Assembly: GCA_947503835.1 (NCBI GenBank)
Contig: CANNFM010000012.1
Span: forward strand, 1-64,000
Reading direction: 5' to 3'
DNA: 64,000 bases
Source of the DNA: an uncultured Aquimarina sp.
Lineage (GTDB): Bacteria; Bacteroidota; Bacteroidia; Flavobacteriales; Flavobacteriaceae
Both the position numbers and the translations under genes were made by a program. Below the pieces are notes generated by a model. The model did not search any database. It saw nothing but the letters and a program-made list of their open reading frames with translations, and had not been told where the DNA came from. Of this stretch, positions 18,329 through 26,750 are shown one piece after another. Position 1 is the stretch's first letter. Each line of letters starts with the position of its first letter.

Positions 18329-18802
18329 ATGAAAAAAAAGTTATTTCGCATAGGTATTGCGGTATTATTATGTTTATTAATTGGGTTTTTGAGTAGCATT
18401 GCCACTCAAACGTCTATAAATACATGGTATGTAACTTTAAATAAACCTTCTTTTACTCCCCCTAGTTGGATTTTTGCTCCGGTCTGGTTAATTTTATACC
18501 TTATGATGGGAATTGCTGCAGGAATTGTATGGAGCAAAGGTTTTTATCATAAATGGGTAAAAACTGCGTTATATCATTTTGGGTTTCAATTGTTACTCAA
18601 TGCTGCGTGGTCCATATTTTTCTTTGGATTGCAAAATCCATTAATTGCATTACTGGATATAATAGCCCTATTAATCCTATTATTGTTTACCTTTAGATGG
18701 TTTAAAGTCGTAAACACTACAGCCGCTTACCTACTTATCCCTTACATTGTTTGGGTTGCTTTTGCAACTGCTTTGAATTTTAGCATATGGCAACTAAATT
18801 AA
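18329..18802 (+). CDS. tspO: TspO/MBR family membrane protein
   Basis: A 157-residue protein with five transmembrane helices. Signature residues are WYVTLNKPSFTPPSWIFAPVW in the first loop and helix 2 (counted in two parts: WYVTLNKPSF and TPPSWIFAPVW), plus the Trp/Asn-rich NAAWSIFFFGLQNP. These match TspO, which binds porphyrins and other tetrapyrroles in stress responses. ATG at 18329 is the start. A TetR regulator gene begins 25 bp downstream on the same strand and may be co-transcribed. Confidence 0.88.
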   Translation: MKKKLFRIGIAVLLCLLIGFLSSIATQTSINTWYVTLNKPSFTPPSWIFAPVWLILYLMMGIAAGIVWSKGFYHKWVKTALYHFGFQLLLNAAWSIFFFGLQNPLIALLDIIALLILLLFTFRWFKVVNTTAAYLLIPYIVWVAFATALNFSIWQLN

Positions 18803-18827
18803 ACCAAGAATAAGGAATTTCATTTTT

Positions 18828-19397
18828 ATGAGTAAAAAAGCTATAGTCTTACAGACTACTTTAGAATTAATAACTAAACAAGGTATTGGAGCCACTTCTC
18901 TTTCTCAAATTATCAAAGAATCAGGTGTAGCTAATGGTACCGTATATCATCATTTTAAGAATAAAGAAGAAATTATTACAGAATTGTACTTAATGCTGAC
19001 TCAGGATTTTGGTACTGTGGTTATGCGAAATATTCCTGAGAATGATATCAAAAAGCAGTTCACTATTATGTGGTTAAATCTGTTCTATTATTTTGTCAAT
19101 AATCCTATCGCCTTTGTTTTTTCAGAACAAATTGCCCGTTCTCCGGAAATTCCACAATCATTAAAAGATCAAGCCAGACAGTATTATAATGATATCGAAC
19201 AATTCTTTAAAGAAGGAGTTCGACAAAAGGTTTTTAAATCCTACAATACTTTAGTTATGGAAGAACTGTTTTTTGGCAATGTGGTATCTATTGTGAAAAT
19301 TCATGAAAATGAAACCGTAAAACTTCAGGAAAAGCATATTAATCAAGCCATTGAAATTTCGTGGAGAAGCTTTTTGAAGGATTCAACAATTATTTAG
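18828..19397 (+). CDS. TetR/AcrR family transcriptional regulator
   Basis: A 189-residue protein. The N-terminal helix-turn-helix (about 6-50) reads GIGATSLSQIIKESGVANGT then VYHHFKNKEEIITELY, a standard TetR DNA-binding domain. The C-terminal ligand domain is all-helical and not recognisable to a subfamily. It is 25 bp behind tspO. Ligand and target are unknown; autoregulation with tspO is possible. Confidence 0.87.
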   Translation: MSKKAIVLQTTLELITKQGIGATSLSQIIKESGVANGTVYHHFKNKEEIITELYLMLTQDFGTVVMRNIPENDIKKQFTIMWLNLFYYFVNNPIAFVFSEQIARSPEIPQSLKDQARQYYNDIEQFFKEGVRQKVFKSYNTLVMEELFFGNVVSIVKIHENETVKLQEKHINQAIEISWRSFLKDSTII

Positions 19398-19420
19398 ACT
19401 ACTTGAAAGTTTTATAAAAG

Positions 19421-19456
19421 AACAAATCCTGCTTTTGGGCAGGATTTGTTTTTCTT
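19421..19456 (+). terminator. Rho-independent terminator after the TetR gene
   Basis: AACAAATCCTGC (19421-19432) pairs perfectly with GCAGGATTTGTT (19439-19450) around a 6-base loop and is followed by TTTC. A second hairpin, ATGTTTAAAA...TTTTAAACAT (19458-19490), lies next to it and could terminate the convergent gene that ends at 19501. Confidence 0.8.
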
Positions 19457-19500
19457 ATGTTTAAAAACCCCTCTGGTGAGTTTTAAACATAGAGTATAAC

Positions 19501-20289
19501 TTAATTAAATACAATATTTACACAAGAATCCTTATAGAGATCTTTTAGAACAATTTCTATGGCTTTTCTAGCATTTGCACCCCTTCCAATTGCTCCTCCT
19601 TTAAATTTTATTTGCCCGGTACTTCTATCCCAATAAAACTCATTACTATCTGTTTTTATAATTCGCTTATCGCCTTTAGTAGTGACCTGAAAAGCATCAA
19701 ACTCCTGACTATACTCTAAGCCCGAAGGGAAGTATACTTCAGTCACGAATTTTGTAGAACCTTTTTCATATACATAGCACACACATTCGCCAATATCCTT
19801 TGCCTCAGAAACTCGTACCATGTTATTTTGTACAATCTTCCAGTCGCCATTTGTTCTAAGAGCCACCACATCCATTAACATAGTCCCTTTCTCGGCTAGT
19901 TTTTTATCTATATACGATTCAAAACTAATAACCGCAGAAATAATTCCTGCTCTTTCCTTTTGCGTCTGAAAAACAACTTTATCCAGGATAAGTTTAAATT
20001 TGTAATTATTGTCATCTATGATATCATCTAATTGAGAAGAAATATCTTTTTTACTGTAGTCCTTTCTCACTAAAGTCCCTGATAAATTGACATACACTGT
20101 GTTACCTCTGTATTTTTCATCAAATAACTCGAGTACGTCTTCTTTATTAGTTCCCTTGTTTAGCGCATTCATTTTGTTAACATAATCCGTCAACAGCTTT
20201 TTTATAGGGTCGTTATCATTATATGCATATGAATGGTGCAGCCCGTTAAATAAAAATGTAAAAACAAGAAGGAGAGTAATTTTTTTCAT
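19501..20289 (-). CDS. Uncharacterised secreted protein, NTF2-like N-terminal part
   Basis: A 262-residue protein with a signal peptide (MKKITLLLVFTFLFNGLHHS, cut near YAY). Residues 28-160 have the helix-then-sheet pattern of NTF2/SnoaL-like domains (DPIKKLLTDYVNKMNALN, then DGxW-like TNGDWKIVQNN). The C-terminal 100 residues contain two near cysteines (GECVCYVYEK) and are not recognised. Possibly a periplasmic or surface protein. Function unknown. Confidence 0.6.
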   Translation of the reverse strand: MKKITLLLVFTFLFNGLHHSYAYNDNDPIKKLLTDYVNKMNALNKGTNKEDVLELFDEKYRGNTVYVNLSGTLVRKDYSKKDISSQLDDIIDDNNYKFKLILDKVVFQTQKERAGIISAVISFESYIDKKLAEKGTMLMDVVALRTNGDWKIVQNNMVRVSEAKDIGECVCYVYEKGSTKFVTEVYFPSGLEYSQEFDAFQVTTKGDKRIIKTDSNEFYWDRSTGQIKFKGGAIGRGANARKAIEIVLKDLYKDSCVNIVFN

Positions 20290-20371
20290 AGTTAATGAGA
20301 TATTAGTTAAACCCCATTAAGATACAAAATTTTACACAGACCAACTAACTTAAATGCTCTATTTTTTTTAA

Positions 20372-20923
20372 TTATAATTTACTTAATTCCAGTAGTTTAG
20401 TTACTGTTTTAAGATTTCTGGTAGTAGCACTACACTTCAGTTTTTTCTCGAAGAAATTATTGTTAAGTTTGGTTCTCCCGTAGCCGTTGGCAGCATAAAA
20501 ATATACTACACTTTTAGTGATTACGAACTCTTCTGCTTTATAATCCTTAGCGGTAAGCTCGGCTATAGCATCTGGATCTGGTGGTGTCGATAGCAACGTA
20601 AAATACATCTTTTTCTCTTCGATTTCTTCTTTTTCGATACGCTTAGAAAATGGATTATCTTGGTAAATAGATGCTAATATTTTATAAGTAAGAACAAGTA
20701 CTGGGACATCAAATCCAAAACGTTCTTCAATTCCCTTTTTAATCAAATCACTTAAAATATTCGTATTCTCCTCGTTACTTTCAAAAACAACATTACCACT
20801 TTGTATATACGTAGTAACAGATCGGAAACCTATACCTTCTAGCATAGTTTTGAGGTCTGCCATTTTAATTTTCTTCTGGCCACTAACGTTAATTCCGCGT
20901 AATAAAGCTATGTATGTTTTCAT
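20372..20923 (-). CDS. DUF1697 domain-containing protein
   Basis: A 183-residue protein that begins TYIALLRGINVSGQKKIKMA and continues TYIQSGNVVFES, both hallmarks of DUF1697. The C-terminal YGRTKLNNNFFEKKL and ATTRNLKTVTKLLEL segments are also conserved in the family. Full length. The function of the family is unknown. Expressed alone; a strong palindromic repeat lies just upstream. Confidence 0.88.
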   Translation of the reverse strand: MKTYIALLRGINVSGQKKIKMADLKTMLEGIGFRSVTTYIQSGNVVFESNEENTNILSDLIKKGIEERFGFDVPVLVLTYKILASIYQDNPFSKRIEKEEIEEKKMYFTLLSTPPDPDAIAELTAKDYKAEEFVITKSVVYFYAANGYGRTKLNNNFFEKKLKCSATTRNLKTVTKLLELSKL

Positions 20924-20944
20924 GATTGAAATTTATCTTAAATA

Positions 20945-20969
20945 CCCTTCGACAGGCCCTGTCGAAGGG
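20945..20969. repeat. Palindromic intergenic repeat (REP-like)
   Basis: CCCTTCGACAGG (20945-20956) and CCTGTCGAAGGG (20958-20969) form a perfect 12-bp stem around one central C, followed by CTCAGGGTGACA. The CCCTTCGACAGGCTCAGGGTGACA phrase is a familiar dispersed element in Bacteroidota genomes, from memory. Local GC is far above its surroundings. Confidence 0.65.
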
Positions 20970-21010
20970 CTCAGGGTGACATTGGTTTATATTACCATCA
21001 ACTACAAAAG

Positions 21011-22240
21011 TTAGTCAGAACCTTCTGAAGACCCAGATGCTATGGCTTGTGCTGCAATAAAAGCACCGGTCCATGCACTCTGAAAATTGAAACCTCCCGT
21101 AATCGCATCTATATTTAATACCTCTCCTGCAAAGTACAAATTCTGATATTTTTTACTCTCAAAAGTTTTAAAATTTACTTCTTTGAGATTAATACCCCCA
21201 GCGGTAACAAATTCTTCTTTGAAAGTACTTTTACCTTTCACTTTAAAAATGCCTTGGGTAAGTTGTTCTGATAAGTCTTTACTCTGAGATTTATTAAGAT
21301 CTGCCCAACGTGTATCTTTTTCTATTCCAGAAGCTAAAACCAGGCTTTGCCATAACCTTTTGGGCAATTCAAACTGAGCATACGTAAACACCTGCTGCTT
21401 TGGGTTCTTATTTTTTAATTCTTTAATTTCCTCCAGGGCTTCTTCTTGCGAATAGTGCTGAAGCCAATTCACAGTAATCTCAAAATCATATTGAAACGCA
21501 TTTAACTCTATCGCTCCCCAGGCCGACAATTTTAGAATTGCGGGACCACTCATTCCCCAATGCGTAATCAACAAAGGACCTTCGCTACGTAATTTTGAAT
21601 TTTCAACTTTTACAGAAGCCTGTGTGACCACTCCCGGCAACTCCTTAATCCTTGGATCTTTAATATTAAAGGTGAATAATGAAGGTACAGGATCGATTGT
21701 ATCATGCCCTTGTTCGCTAAGTAATTTCCATACTTTAGGATTACTCCCCGTAGCAATCATTAGTTTTGTAGTCCTAAAATCACCTTGACTAGTCTTTACC
21801 TTCCATTGATTATTTTCTGTATAAAAATTTTTGACCGAATGATTCGTCAATACTTCTATACCCAGTCGATTTGTTTCTGATAAAAAGCAATCGATGATAG
21901 TTTCAGATGAATCTGAGACCGGAAATATCCTACCATCATCTTCAATTTTTAATGCTACACCACGACGATCAAACCACTCCATAGTATCTCCTGTCATAAA
22001 AGTATGAAAAGGCCCTTTCAACTCCTTCTCTCCTCTTGGGTAGTTTTTACTCAAGTCATTTGGGACAAATTCTGCATGAGTAACATTACATCGACCACCA
22101 CCAGATACGCGAACCTTGGATAACACTTCTTTACCTCGCTCTAAAATTGCAATTTTTAAATTTGCGTCATTCTCGGCAACATTGATTGCTGTAAAAAAAC
22201 CAGCAGCTCCGCCACCAATAACAATTAGATCATAGTTCAT
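21011..22240 (-). CDS. HI0933-family NAD(P)/FAD-dependent oxidoreductase (BaiN-like)
   Basis: A 409-residue flavoprotein: N-terminal FAD motif VIGGGAAGFFTAINVAEND, then KVRVSGGGRCNVTH, the defining motif of the HI0933/YhiN family. The C-terminus has FVTAGGINLKEVNFKTFESK and GGFNFQSAWTGAFIAAQ. Reaction and substrate are not settled for this family. Its start overlaps the end of the glycerophosphodiesterase gene by 4 bp (22237-22240), so the two are co-translated. Confidence 0.88.
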   Translation of the reverse strand: MNYDLIVIGGGAAGFFTAINVAENDANLKIAILERGKEVLSKVRVSGGGRCNVTHAEFVPNDLSKNYPRGEKELKGPFHTFMTGDTMEWFDRRGVALKIEDDGRIFPVSDSSETIIDCFLSETNRLGIEVLTNHSVKNFYTENNQWKVKTSQGDFRTTKLMIATGSNPKVWKLLSEQGHDTIDPVPSLFTFNIKDPRIKELPGVVTQASVKVENSKLRSEGPLLITHWGMSGPAILKLSAWGAIELNAFQYDFEITVNWLQHYSQEEALEEIKELKNKNPKQQVFTYAQFELPKRLWQSLVLASGIEKDTRWADLNKSQSKDLSEQLTQGIFKVKGKSTFKEEFVTAGGINLKEVNFKTFESKKYQNLYFAGEVLNIDAITGGFNFQSAWTGAFIAAQAIASGSSEGSD

Positions 22241-22917
22241 TTTGCAAAATTCGGAAAATCTGTGATGATACCCTCAACATTCCATGATTTTGATTGGTCA
22301 ATCAGTGTTTTGTCATTTACCGTCCATACATACACTTGATATCCTTGTGTATTAGCCAGATCAACCTCATCCTTGGTCAACGTGGTAATCGGCGGGTGAA
22401 TAGAAAATGCTTCAAGTTCTTTGGCAACCGGTAATACGTGCGTAACATTTTCTTCGGTTAAAACTCCTAATTTAAAGTTTGAGGTTACCGCTTTTATCTG
22501 AAACAATTGCGAATGATCAAAACTCGATAAAATAAAATCATCATAATTCCATCTCGATTTTTTAATATGTTTTTCTAAAAGTTCTACGGTTGGTAATGCT
22601 GTTCCAATTCCTTTTAATTCTATATTTAAGGTGCATTTTGCCTCTATCAGATCCAATACTTGATCTAATAATGGAATCATGTACCCTTCAGGAGTTCTAA
22701 ACCTTTTTAATTCTTGCAGGGTATATTCTGAAACTTTTCCTTTGCCATTGGTGGTTCTCTCTAAAGTTTTATCATGAACAACGACCAACTCCCCCGATTT
22801 ACATCGATGTACATCGATCTCGATACCATCAACACCAAATTCTAGAGCTTTGGTTATAGATTCTAATGTGTTTTCGGCAACCAAGCCTGCTGCCCCTCGA
22901 TGACCATATATTTTCAT
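22237..22917 (-). CDS. Glycerophosphodiester phosphodiesterase
   Basis: A 226-residue protein with the GDPD catalytic signature: YGHRGAAGLVAENT (His4/Arg5), GVDGIEIDVHRCKSGELVVVHD (Glu and Asp metal ligands and catalytic His) and NIELKG. It splits glycerophosphodiesters into glycerol-3-phosphate and an alcohol. No signal peptide, so probably cytoplasmic. It precedes the HI0933-type gene with a 4-bp overlap. Confidence 0.9.
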   Translation of the reverse strand: MKIYGHRGAAGLVAENTLESITKALEFGVDGIEIDVHRCKSGELVVVHDKTLERTTNGKGKVSEYTLQELKRFRTPEGYMIPLLDQVLDLIEAKCTLNIELKGIGTALPTVELLEKHIKKSRWNYDDFILSSFDHSQLFQIKAVTSNFKLGVLTEENVTHVLPVAKELEAFSIHPPITTLTKDEVDLANTQGYQVYVWTVNDKTLIDQSKSWNVEGIITDFPNFAK

Positions 22918-23387
22918 AGTTATTATTTCATTGAAGACTGAAGATCATCAGCCCTCGGTTATTCAATATTTTTATCGTATAAATACATGTTATGCTTTAC
23001 TTATCTCATAAGGTTAGCATATTATGTGGTTCTTTACTATTCTTAAGTGGTTTTACATCCTTCCTATTATATCGTATACTACCCAACGAGTGGTATATCA
23101 TTACTTATAGACGGTTCTGAAGTGCTTCGAACCTATAGTTAACCGTCTCGAATGGCTCTCAAACCGATTCGAATCGGTTTTGAACCCCTTATAATGACTA
23201 ACGAACCTCTTTTAGACGGTAAATTACCTATTAGAACCACTTACATAACCAGTTCGAAGGGGTGTAGAACCTCTTATAAACAGTATTGAATAGCTTCGCA
23301 TAGGTAAAAGACCACCCAGAAGGGGTTCAGAACCTGGTTAGGGGTGGTTCAGAACCACCCCTTTTTAGGTTATTGTATCATCATAAT
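22918..23387. repeat. Non-coding region dense in GGTTC/GAACC motifs and palindromes
   Basis: This 470-bp gap has no convincing gene. Within 23113-23356 the pentamer GGTTC or its complement GAACC occurs ten times: at 23113, 23129, 23182, 23203, 23234, 23267, 23324, 23330, 23346 and 23352. Chance would give about one or fewer. There is also a perfect 20-bp palindrome AAACCGATTCGAATCGGTTT at 23161-23180. Several copies are followed by a similar tail (GAACCNCTTATA). Spacing is irregular, so it is not a CRISPR array. Confidence 0.6.
23341..23365 (+). terminator. GC-rich hairpin with T-run on the plus strand
   Basis: GGGGTGGTTC (23341-23350) and GAACCACCCC (23352-23361) are perfect inverted repeats around one A, followed by TTTTT. 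The T-run is on the plus strand, although both flanking genes run minus, so it would stop transcription coming from the left on the plus strand. Confidence 0.55.
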
Positions 23388-24566
23388 TTATTTGAAAGCC
23401 GAAAAACCTGTAATATCCATCCCGGTAATCAACAAATGAATATCATGTGTACCTTCATAAGTGATCACACTCTCTAGGTTCATCATATGACGCATAATAC
23501 TATACTCGCCAGTAATTCCCATTCCTCCCAGAATTTGTCGTGCTTCTCTGGCAATTTTTATAGCCATATCTACATTATTACGTTTGGCCATTGATATCTG
23601 GGCAGAGGTAGCTTTGCCTTCGTTACGTAATACTCCTAATCGCCATGCTAATAATTGAGCTTTGGTAATTTCGGTAATCATTTCGGCCAGTTTCTTTTGT
23701 TGCAATTGTGTTGCTCCTATAGGTTTATCAAACTGTATACGTTCTTTTGCATATCGTAATGCCGTATCATAGCAATCCATGGCAGCACCAATTGCCCCCC
23801 AGGCTATACCATATCGAGCAGAATCCAAACATCCTAAGGGTGCTCCCAATCCACTTTTATTAGGTAGCAAGTTCTCTTTTGGTACTTTTACGTTATCAAA
23901 AATAAGTTCTCCTGTTGCAGAAGCGCGAAGGGACCATTTATTATGGGTTTCGGGTGTAGAAAATCCTTCCATTCCTCGTTCTACAACTAGTCCATGAATT
24001 CTTCCTTCTTCATTTTTAGCCCAAACCACTGCAACATCTGCAAAGGGCGCATTAGATATCCATAGTTTAGCCCCATTAAGTAGATAATGATCTCCTTTGT
24101 CTTTAAAATTAGTAGTCATTCCTGCAGGATTAGAGCCATGATCAGGTTCTGTAAGTCCAAAACATCCCATAAACTCACCCGACGCAAGTTTAGGAAGGTA
24201 TTTTTTTCGTTGTTCCTCGTTACCGTATTTCCAGATGGGATACATCACTAAAGAGGATTGTACCGAAGAGGTAGATCGCACACCAGAATCGCCTCGTTCG
24301 ATCTCTTGCATAATCAATCCATAACTAATTTGATCTAACCCTGCACCACCGTATTCTTCGGGGATATATGGGCCAAATGCTCCTATTTCTGCCAAACCTT
24401 TAATGATTTGATTTGGGAACTCTGCCCGTTGTGCATATTCTTCTATAATTGGAGAAACTTCGCGTTTTACCCAGCTTCGGGCAGCATCACGAACCAGTTT
24501 ATGCTCGTCAGAAAGTAATTCATCTAAATTATAATAATCGGGAGCTTCGAAAAGATCTGGCTTCAT
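23388..24566 (-). CDS. Glutaryl-CoA-dehydrogenase-like acyl-CoA dehydrogenase
   Basis: A 392-residue acyl-CoA dehydrogenase. FAD-binding landmarks are CFGLTEPDHGSNPAGM and KLWISNAPFADVAVVWAK. The C-terminal domain has RQILGGMGITGEYSIMRHMMN and ITYEGTHDIHLL, which holds the catalytic glutamate (YEGT) in the place used by glutaryl-CoA dehydrogenases. The N-terminal motif YEEYGGAGLDQISYGLIMQEIE (shown in part: GGAGLDQISYGLIMQEIE) also fits. It would oxidise and decarboxylate glutaryl-CoA to crotonyl-CoA in lysine/tryptophan breakdown. Other acyl-CoA substrates cannot be excluded. Confidence 0.85.
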   Translation of the reverse strand: MKPDLFEAPDYYNLDELLSDEHKLVRDAARSWVKREVSPIIEEYAQRAEFPNQIIKGLAEIGAFGPYIPEEYGGAGLDQISYGLIMQEIERGDSGVRSTSSVQSSLVMYPIWKYGNEEQRKKYLPKLASGEFMGCFGLTEPDHGSNPAGMTTNFKDKGDHYLLNGAKLWISNAPFADVAVVWAKNEEGRIHGLVVERGMEGFSTPETHNKWSLRASATGELIFDNVKVPKENLLPNKSGLGAPLGCLDSARYGIAWGAIGAAMDCYDTALRYAKERIQFDKPIGATQLQQKKLAEMITEITKAQLLAWRLGVLRNEGKATSAQISMAKRNNVDMAIKIAREARQILGGMGITGEYSIMRHMMNLESVITYEGTHDIHLLITGMDITGFSAFK

Positions 24567-24961
24567 TTGGTATATGTCTTTAAAGTATTATCAAAATTAT
24601 CACACTTTTGTGCTTAACAAATGTAATTAATGGAAAAAGAGCAAGCAATTTTTTTCACATTTTTAAAAACATCGATCATTTATTGCAAATAAACTGAAGT
24701 AAGACTATCAAAAACATATTCTATATCACCACCTTTAATAGAAACGAAGAAATTCGCTAAAATCTGTGTATAAATTCCGCATTTCAACCCTTTTTTCTAC
24801 ATAAGGTCTTGTTAATAAAGAATATGTACACGATTCAAAATAAATTTTAACTTACTGTAAATCAGTTTTTTAAATCTATTCCCGATTTCTTAATCCTCTC
24901 TGGCATAATTATTCTAATGTATTTGATGTAACAAAATGTAAATCTTAAAAAGAAACACAAA
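24567..24961. promoter_or_regulatory. Divergent intergenic region with minus-strand promoter
   Basis: A 395-bp AT-rich gap. On the minus strand TTG (24620-24618) and TAATTTTG (24599-24592) are 18 bases apart, close to the Bacteroidetes promoter form, and lie 26 bp before the acyl-CoA dehydrogenase start. For the plus-strand gene at 24962 no clear consensus was found. No other structure was seen. Confidence 0.5.
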
Positions 24962-25273
24962 ATGAAAAATTTATTTGTATTACCAGTATTAGCTTTTGGA
25001 TTATTAGTAGGGACTCAAGGGATCAACGCACAAGAAGTAGCCTCAACAGACACTACTGAAATCACTACACCGGCTCAGGATAAATATATAGACCTGGCTG
25101 TAGAAAACTTGCCTCAGAAAGTTATTGACGCAGTTGCTAAAGATTTTGCTGGTGCAATAATAGAAAAAGCTGGTGCCAAAGAAGATGCTTCTGAGTTTAT
25201 GTTGGTATTAAAACAAGGAGAAAAAACGATGGAGGTTTATTGTGATGCAGACGGAAACTGGATCAAGAAATAA
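24962..25273 (+). CDS. Small secreted PepSY-like protein
   Basis: A 103-residue protein with a signal peptide (cut near NAQ, residue 24). The mature part (about 40-103) has the helix KVIDAVAKDFAGAIIEKA followed by strands ending MEVYCDADGNWIKK. This resembles the PepSY-like (BLIP-like) domain found in many small Bacteroidota periplasmic proteins. Function unknown. Terminated by a strong hairpin 75 bp downstream. Confidence 0.65.
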   Translation: MKNLFVLPVLAFGLLVGTQGINAQEVASTDTTEITTPAQDKYIDLAVENLPQKVIDAVAKDFAGAIIEKAGAKEDASEFMLVLKQGEKTMEVYCDADGNWIKK

Positions 25274-25347
25274 ATTTTGATTGATAACAAGTAAGAGTCT
25301 TAATTTATACTGTAATAAATTAAACTTTGTAGAGTGATTGAATTTCG

Positions 25348-25379
25348 AAAAGGAGGGTCTGATGATAACCCTCCTTTTT
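25348..25379. terminator. Bidirectional terminator between convergent genes
   Basis: AAAAGGAGGGT (25348-25358) pairs with ACCCTCCTTTT (25368-25378), with a 9-base loop and T-run. It can serve both the PepSY-like gene and the methyltransferase gene. Confidence 0.85.
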
Positions 25380-25385
25380 ATTTGA

Positions 25386-26096
25386 TTACATTTTCAAATA
25401 AAAATCCTTGGTAAGATCTATATATTCCTGTGTATATTGATGGCGAGTGTTTTCTATAATAAGCTCATCAACATCAATACTAGATGTATTATATCCAAAC
25501 AATAGCATGGTTCTTTTGATATCTGCTATCGGAGCACCTTTAACTCGTGTGATTTTTTTAGGAAACAACCCTACTTGCTGAGCAATATCAATAACTCGTT
25601 GCTCTTCTTTATACGGAATAATCATTGCCAATTGTCCTTTATCAGACAATAATCTGGACGCTCCTACGAGTAAATGTTCGAATGGGAGTGCATCCTCAAA
25701 TCTGGCCATATCACGCTTGGCATCTTTGCTCTTATAATCTTCAGCATAAAATGGAGGATTACTAATCAACATATCATATTGATCATCAATTTCTTCAAAA
25801 AATTCCTGAAACGAGGCATGATAGCAAAACAGCCGATCTCCCCATGGCGATGTTTCAAAATTATCTACTGCCTGTTCGTAGGCCTCTGTATCAATCTCGA
25901 GAGCATCAACAATCTCGGCATTAGATCGTTGAGCAGCCATTAAGGCAATCACCCCTGTACCCGTTCCTATATCCAGGATCGAATTTACAGTATCATCTAT
26001 AGGTACCCATGCTCCTAATAAAACTCCATCTGTTCCAATTTTCATGGCACAGCGGTCTTGTTCAACAGTAAATTGTTTGAATTTGAAGGGTTTCAT
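25386..26096 (-). CDS. tRNA1(Val) A37 N6-methyltransferase (TrmN6/YfiC-like)
   Basis: A 236-residue Rossmann-fold methyltransferase. SILDIGTGTGVIALMAAQR is the SAM-binding motif, ALEIDTEAYEQA follows, and MLISNPPFYAED holds the NPPF catalytic motif of N6-adenine methylases. The N-terminal FKFKQFTVEQDRCAMKIGTD is the typical start of TrmN6, which methylates A37 of tRNA-Val. Full length. Next to tRNA- and ribosome-related genes rimM and rpsP. Confidence 0.88.
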   Translation of the reverse strand: MKPFKFKQFTVEQDRCAMKIGTDGVLLGAWVPIDDTVNSILDIGTGTGVIALMAAQRSNAEIVDALEIDTEAYEQAVDNFETSPWGDRLFCYHASFQEFFEEIDDQYDMLISNPPFYAEDYKSKDAKRDMARFEDALPFEHLLVGASRLLSDKGQLAMIIPYKEEQRVIDIAQQVGLFPKKITRVKGAPIADIKRTMLLFGYNTSSIDVDELIIENTRHQYTQEYIDLTKDFYLKM

Positions 26097-26211
26097 TCTT
26101 TAAATTACAATATTTAAATCTCAAATTCCAAATCTGAGAATCTTATGATTTCAATAAAATTGCTGACACTATTTTTCTTAGCTCTTCAACTTCTTGAATA
26201 AGTGGATTTAT

Positions 26212-26742
26212 CTATAAGTATAGATCAATCAATCCTTCTGGTGTATTTACGATAACTTGTTTTGTTTCTCGATCTATTTTATCGATAAATTCATCATTCA
26301 TAGGGATAAGAATTTCGACACCATTACGATCAATTTCGAATAATGCCTGAGCAGTCGAATCATTTATGGATTTAATAATACCTACTTCTCCAAAAGTGTT
26401 ATCTACAATTGTAAAGCCTATTACTTCGTGGTAATAGAACTGATCACCTTCTAGTTTTGGCAATAATGTGAGTGGAAGATATATTGCAGCCTTCATAAGA
26501 TCATCTGCATCTTCTTCGGTGTCTACATCTTCAAATTTTACTCTAAGTAAATCACTCTTATGAAGCGAAGCTTTTTCAATGAAAAATGGAACCAGATTAT
26601 TGTTGTAGTCAACAAATACTGATTCCATTTTTACATAACTTTCGGGTTCATCGGTGTCCAATTTAATCAACACCTCACCTCTAAAACTAAATTTACTTAC
26701 GATTTTACCTAGATAGAAGCATTCTTCTTTCTTCATCGTCAA
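26212..26742 (-). CDS. rimM: Ribosome maturation factor RimM
   Basis: A 176-residue protein with a RimM N-terminal beta-barrel (FYLGKIVSKFSFRGEVLIKL) and a PRC-barrel C-terminal half (FYYHEVIGFTIVDNTFGEVG, then ILIPMNDEFIDKIDRE). RimM binds S19 and helps 30S maturation. It follows rpsP by 8 bp on the same strand, the usual arrangement of these two genes. Confidence 0.95.
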   Translation of the reverse strand: MTMKKEECFYLGKIVSKFSFRGEVLIKLDTDEPESYVKMESVFVDYNNNLVPFFIEKASLHKSDLLRVKFEDVDTEEDADDLMKAAIYLPLTLLPKLEGDQFYYHEVIGFTIVDNTFGEVGIIKSINDSTAQALFEIDRNGVEILIPMNDEFIDKIDRETKQVIVNTPEGLIDLYL

Positions 26743-26750
26743 TAATGCAA

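Noticed and set aside
23101..23366. CRISPR-like array
   Set aside because: The GGTTC/GAACC motifs are only 5 bp, irregularly spaced and in both orientations; there are no constant repeats or equal spacers and no cas genes in the window.
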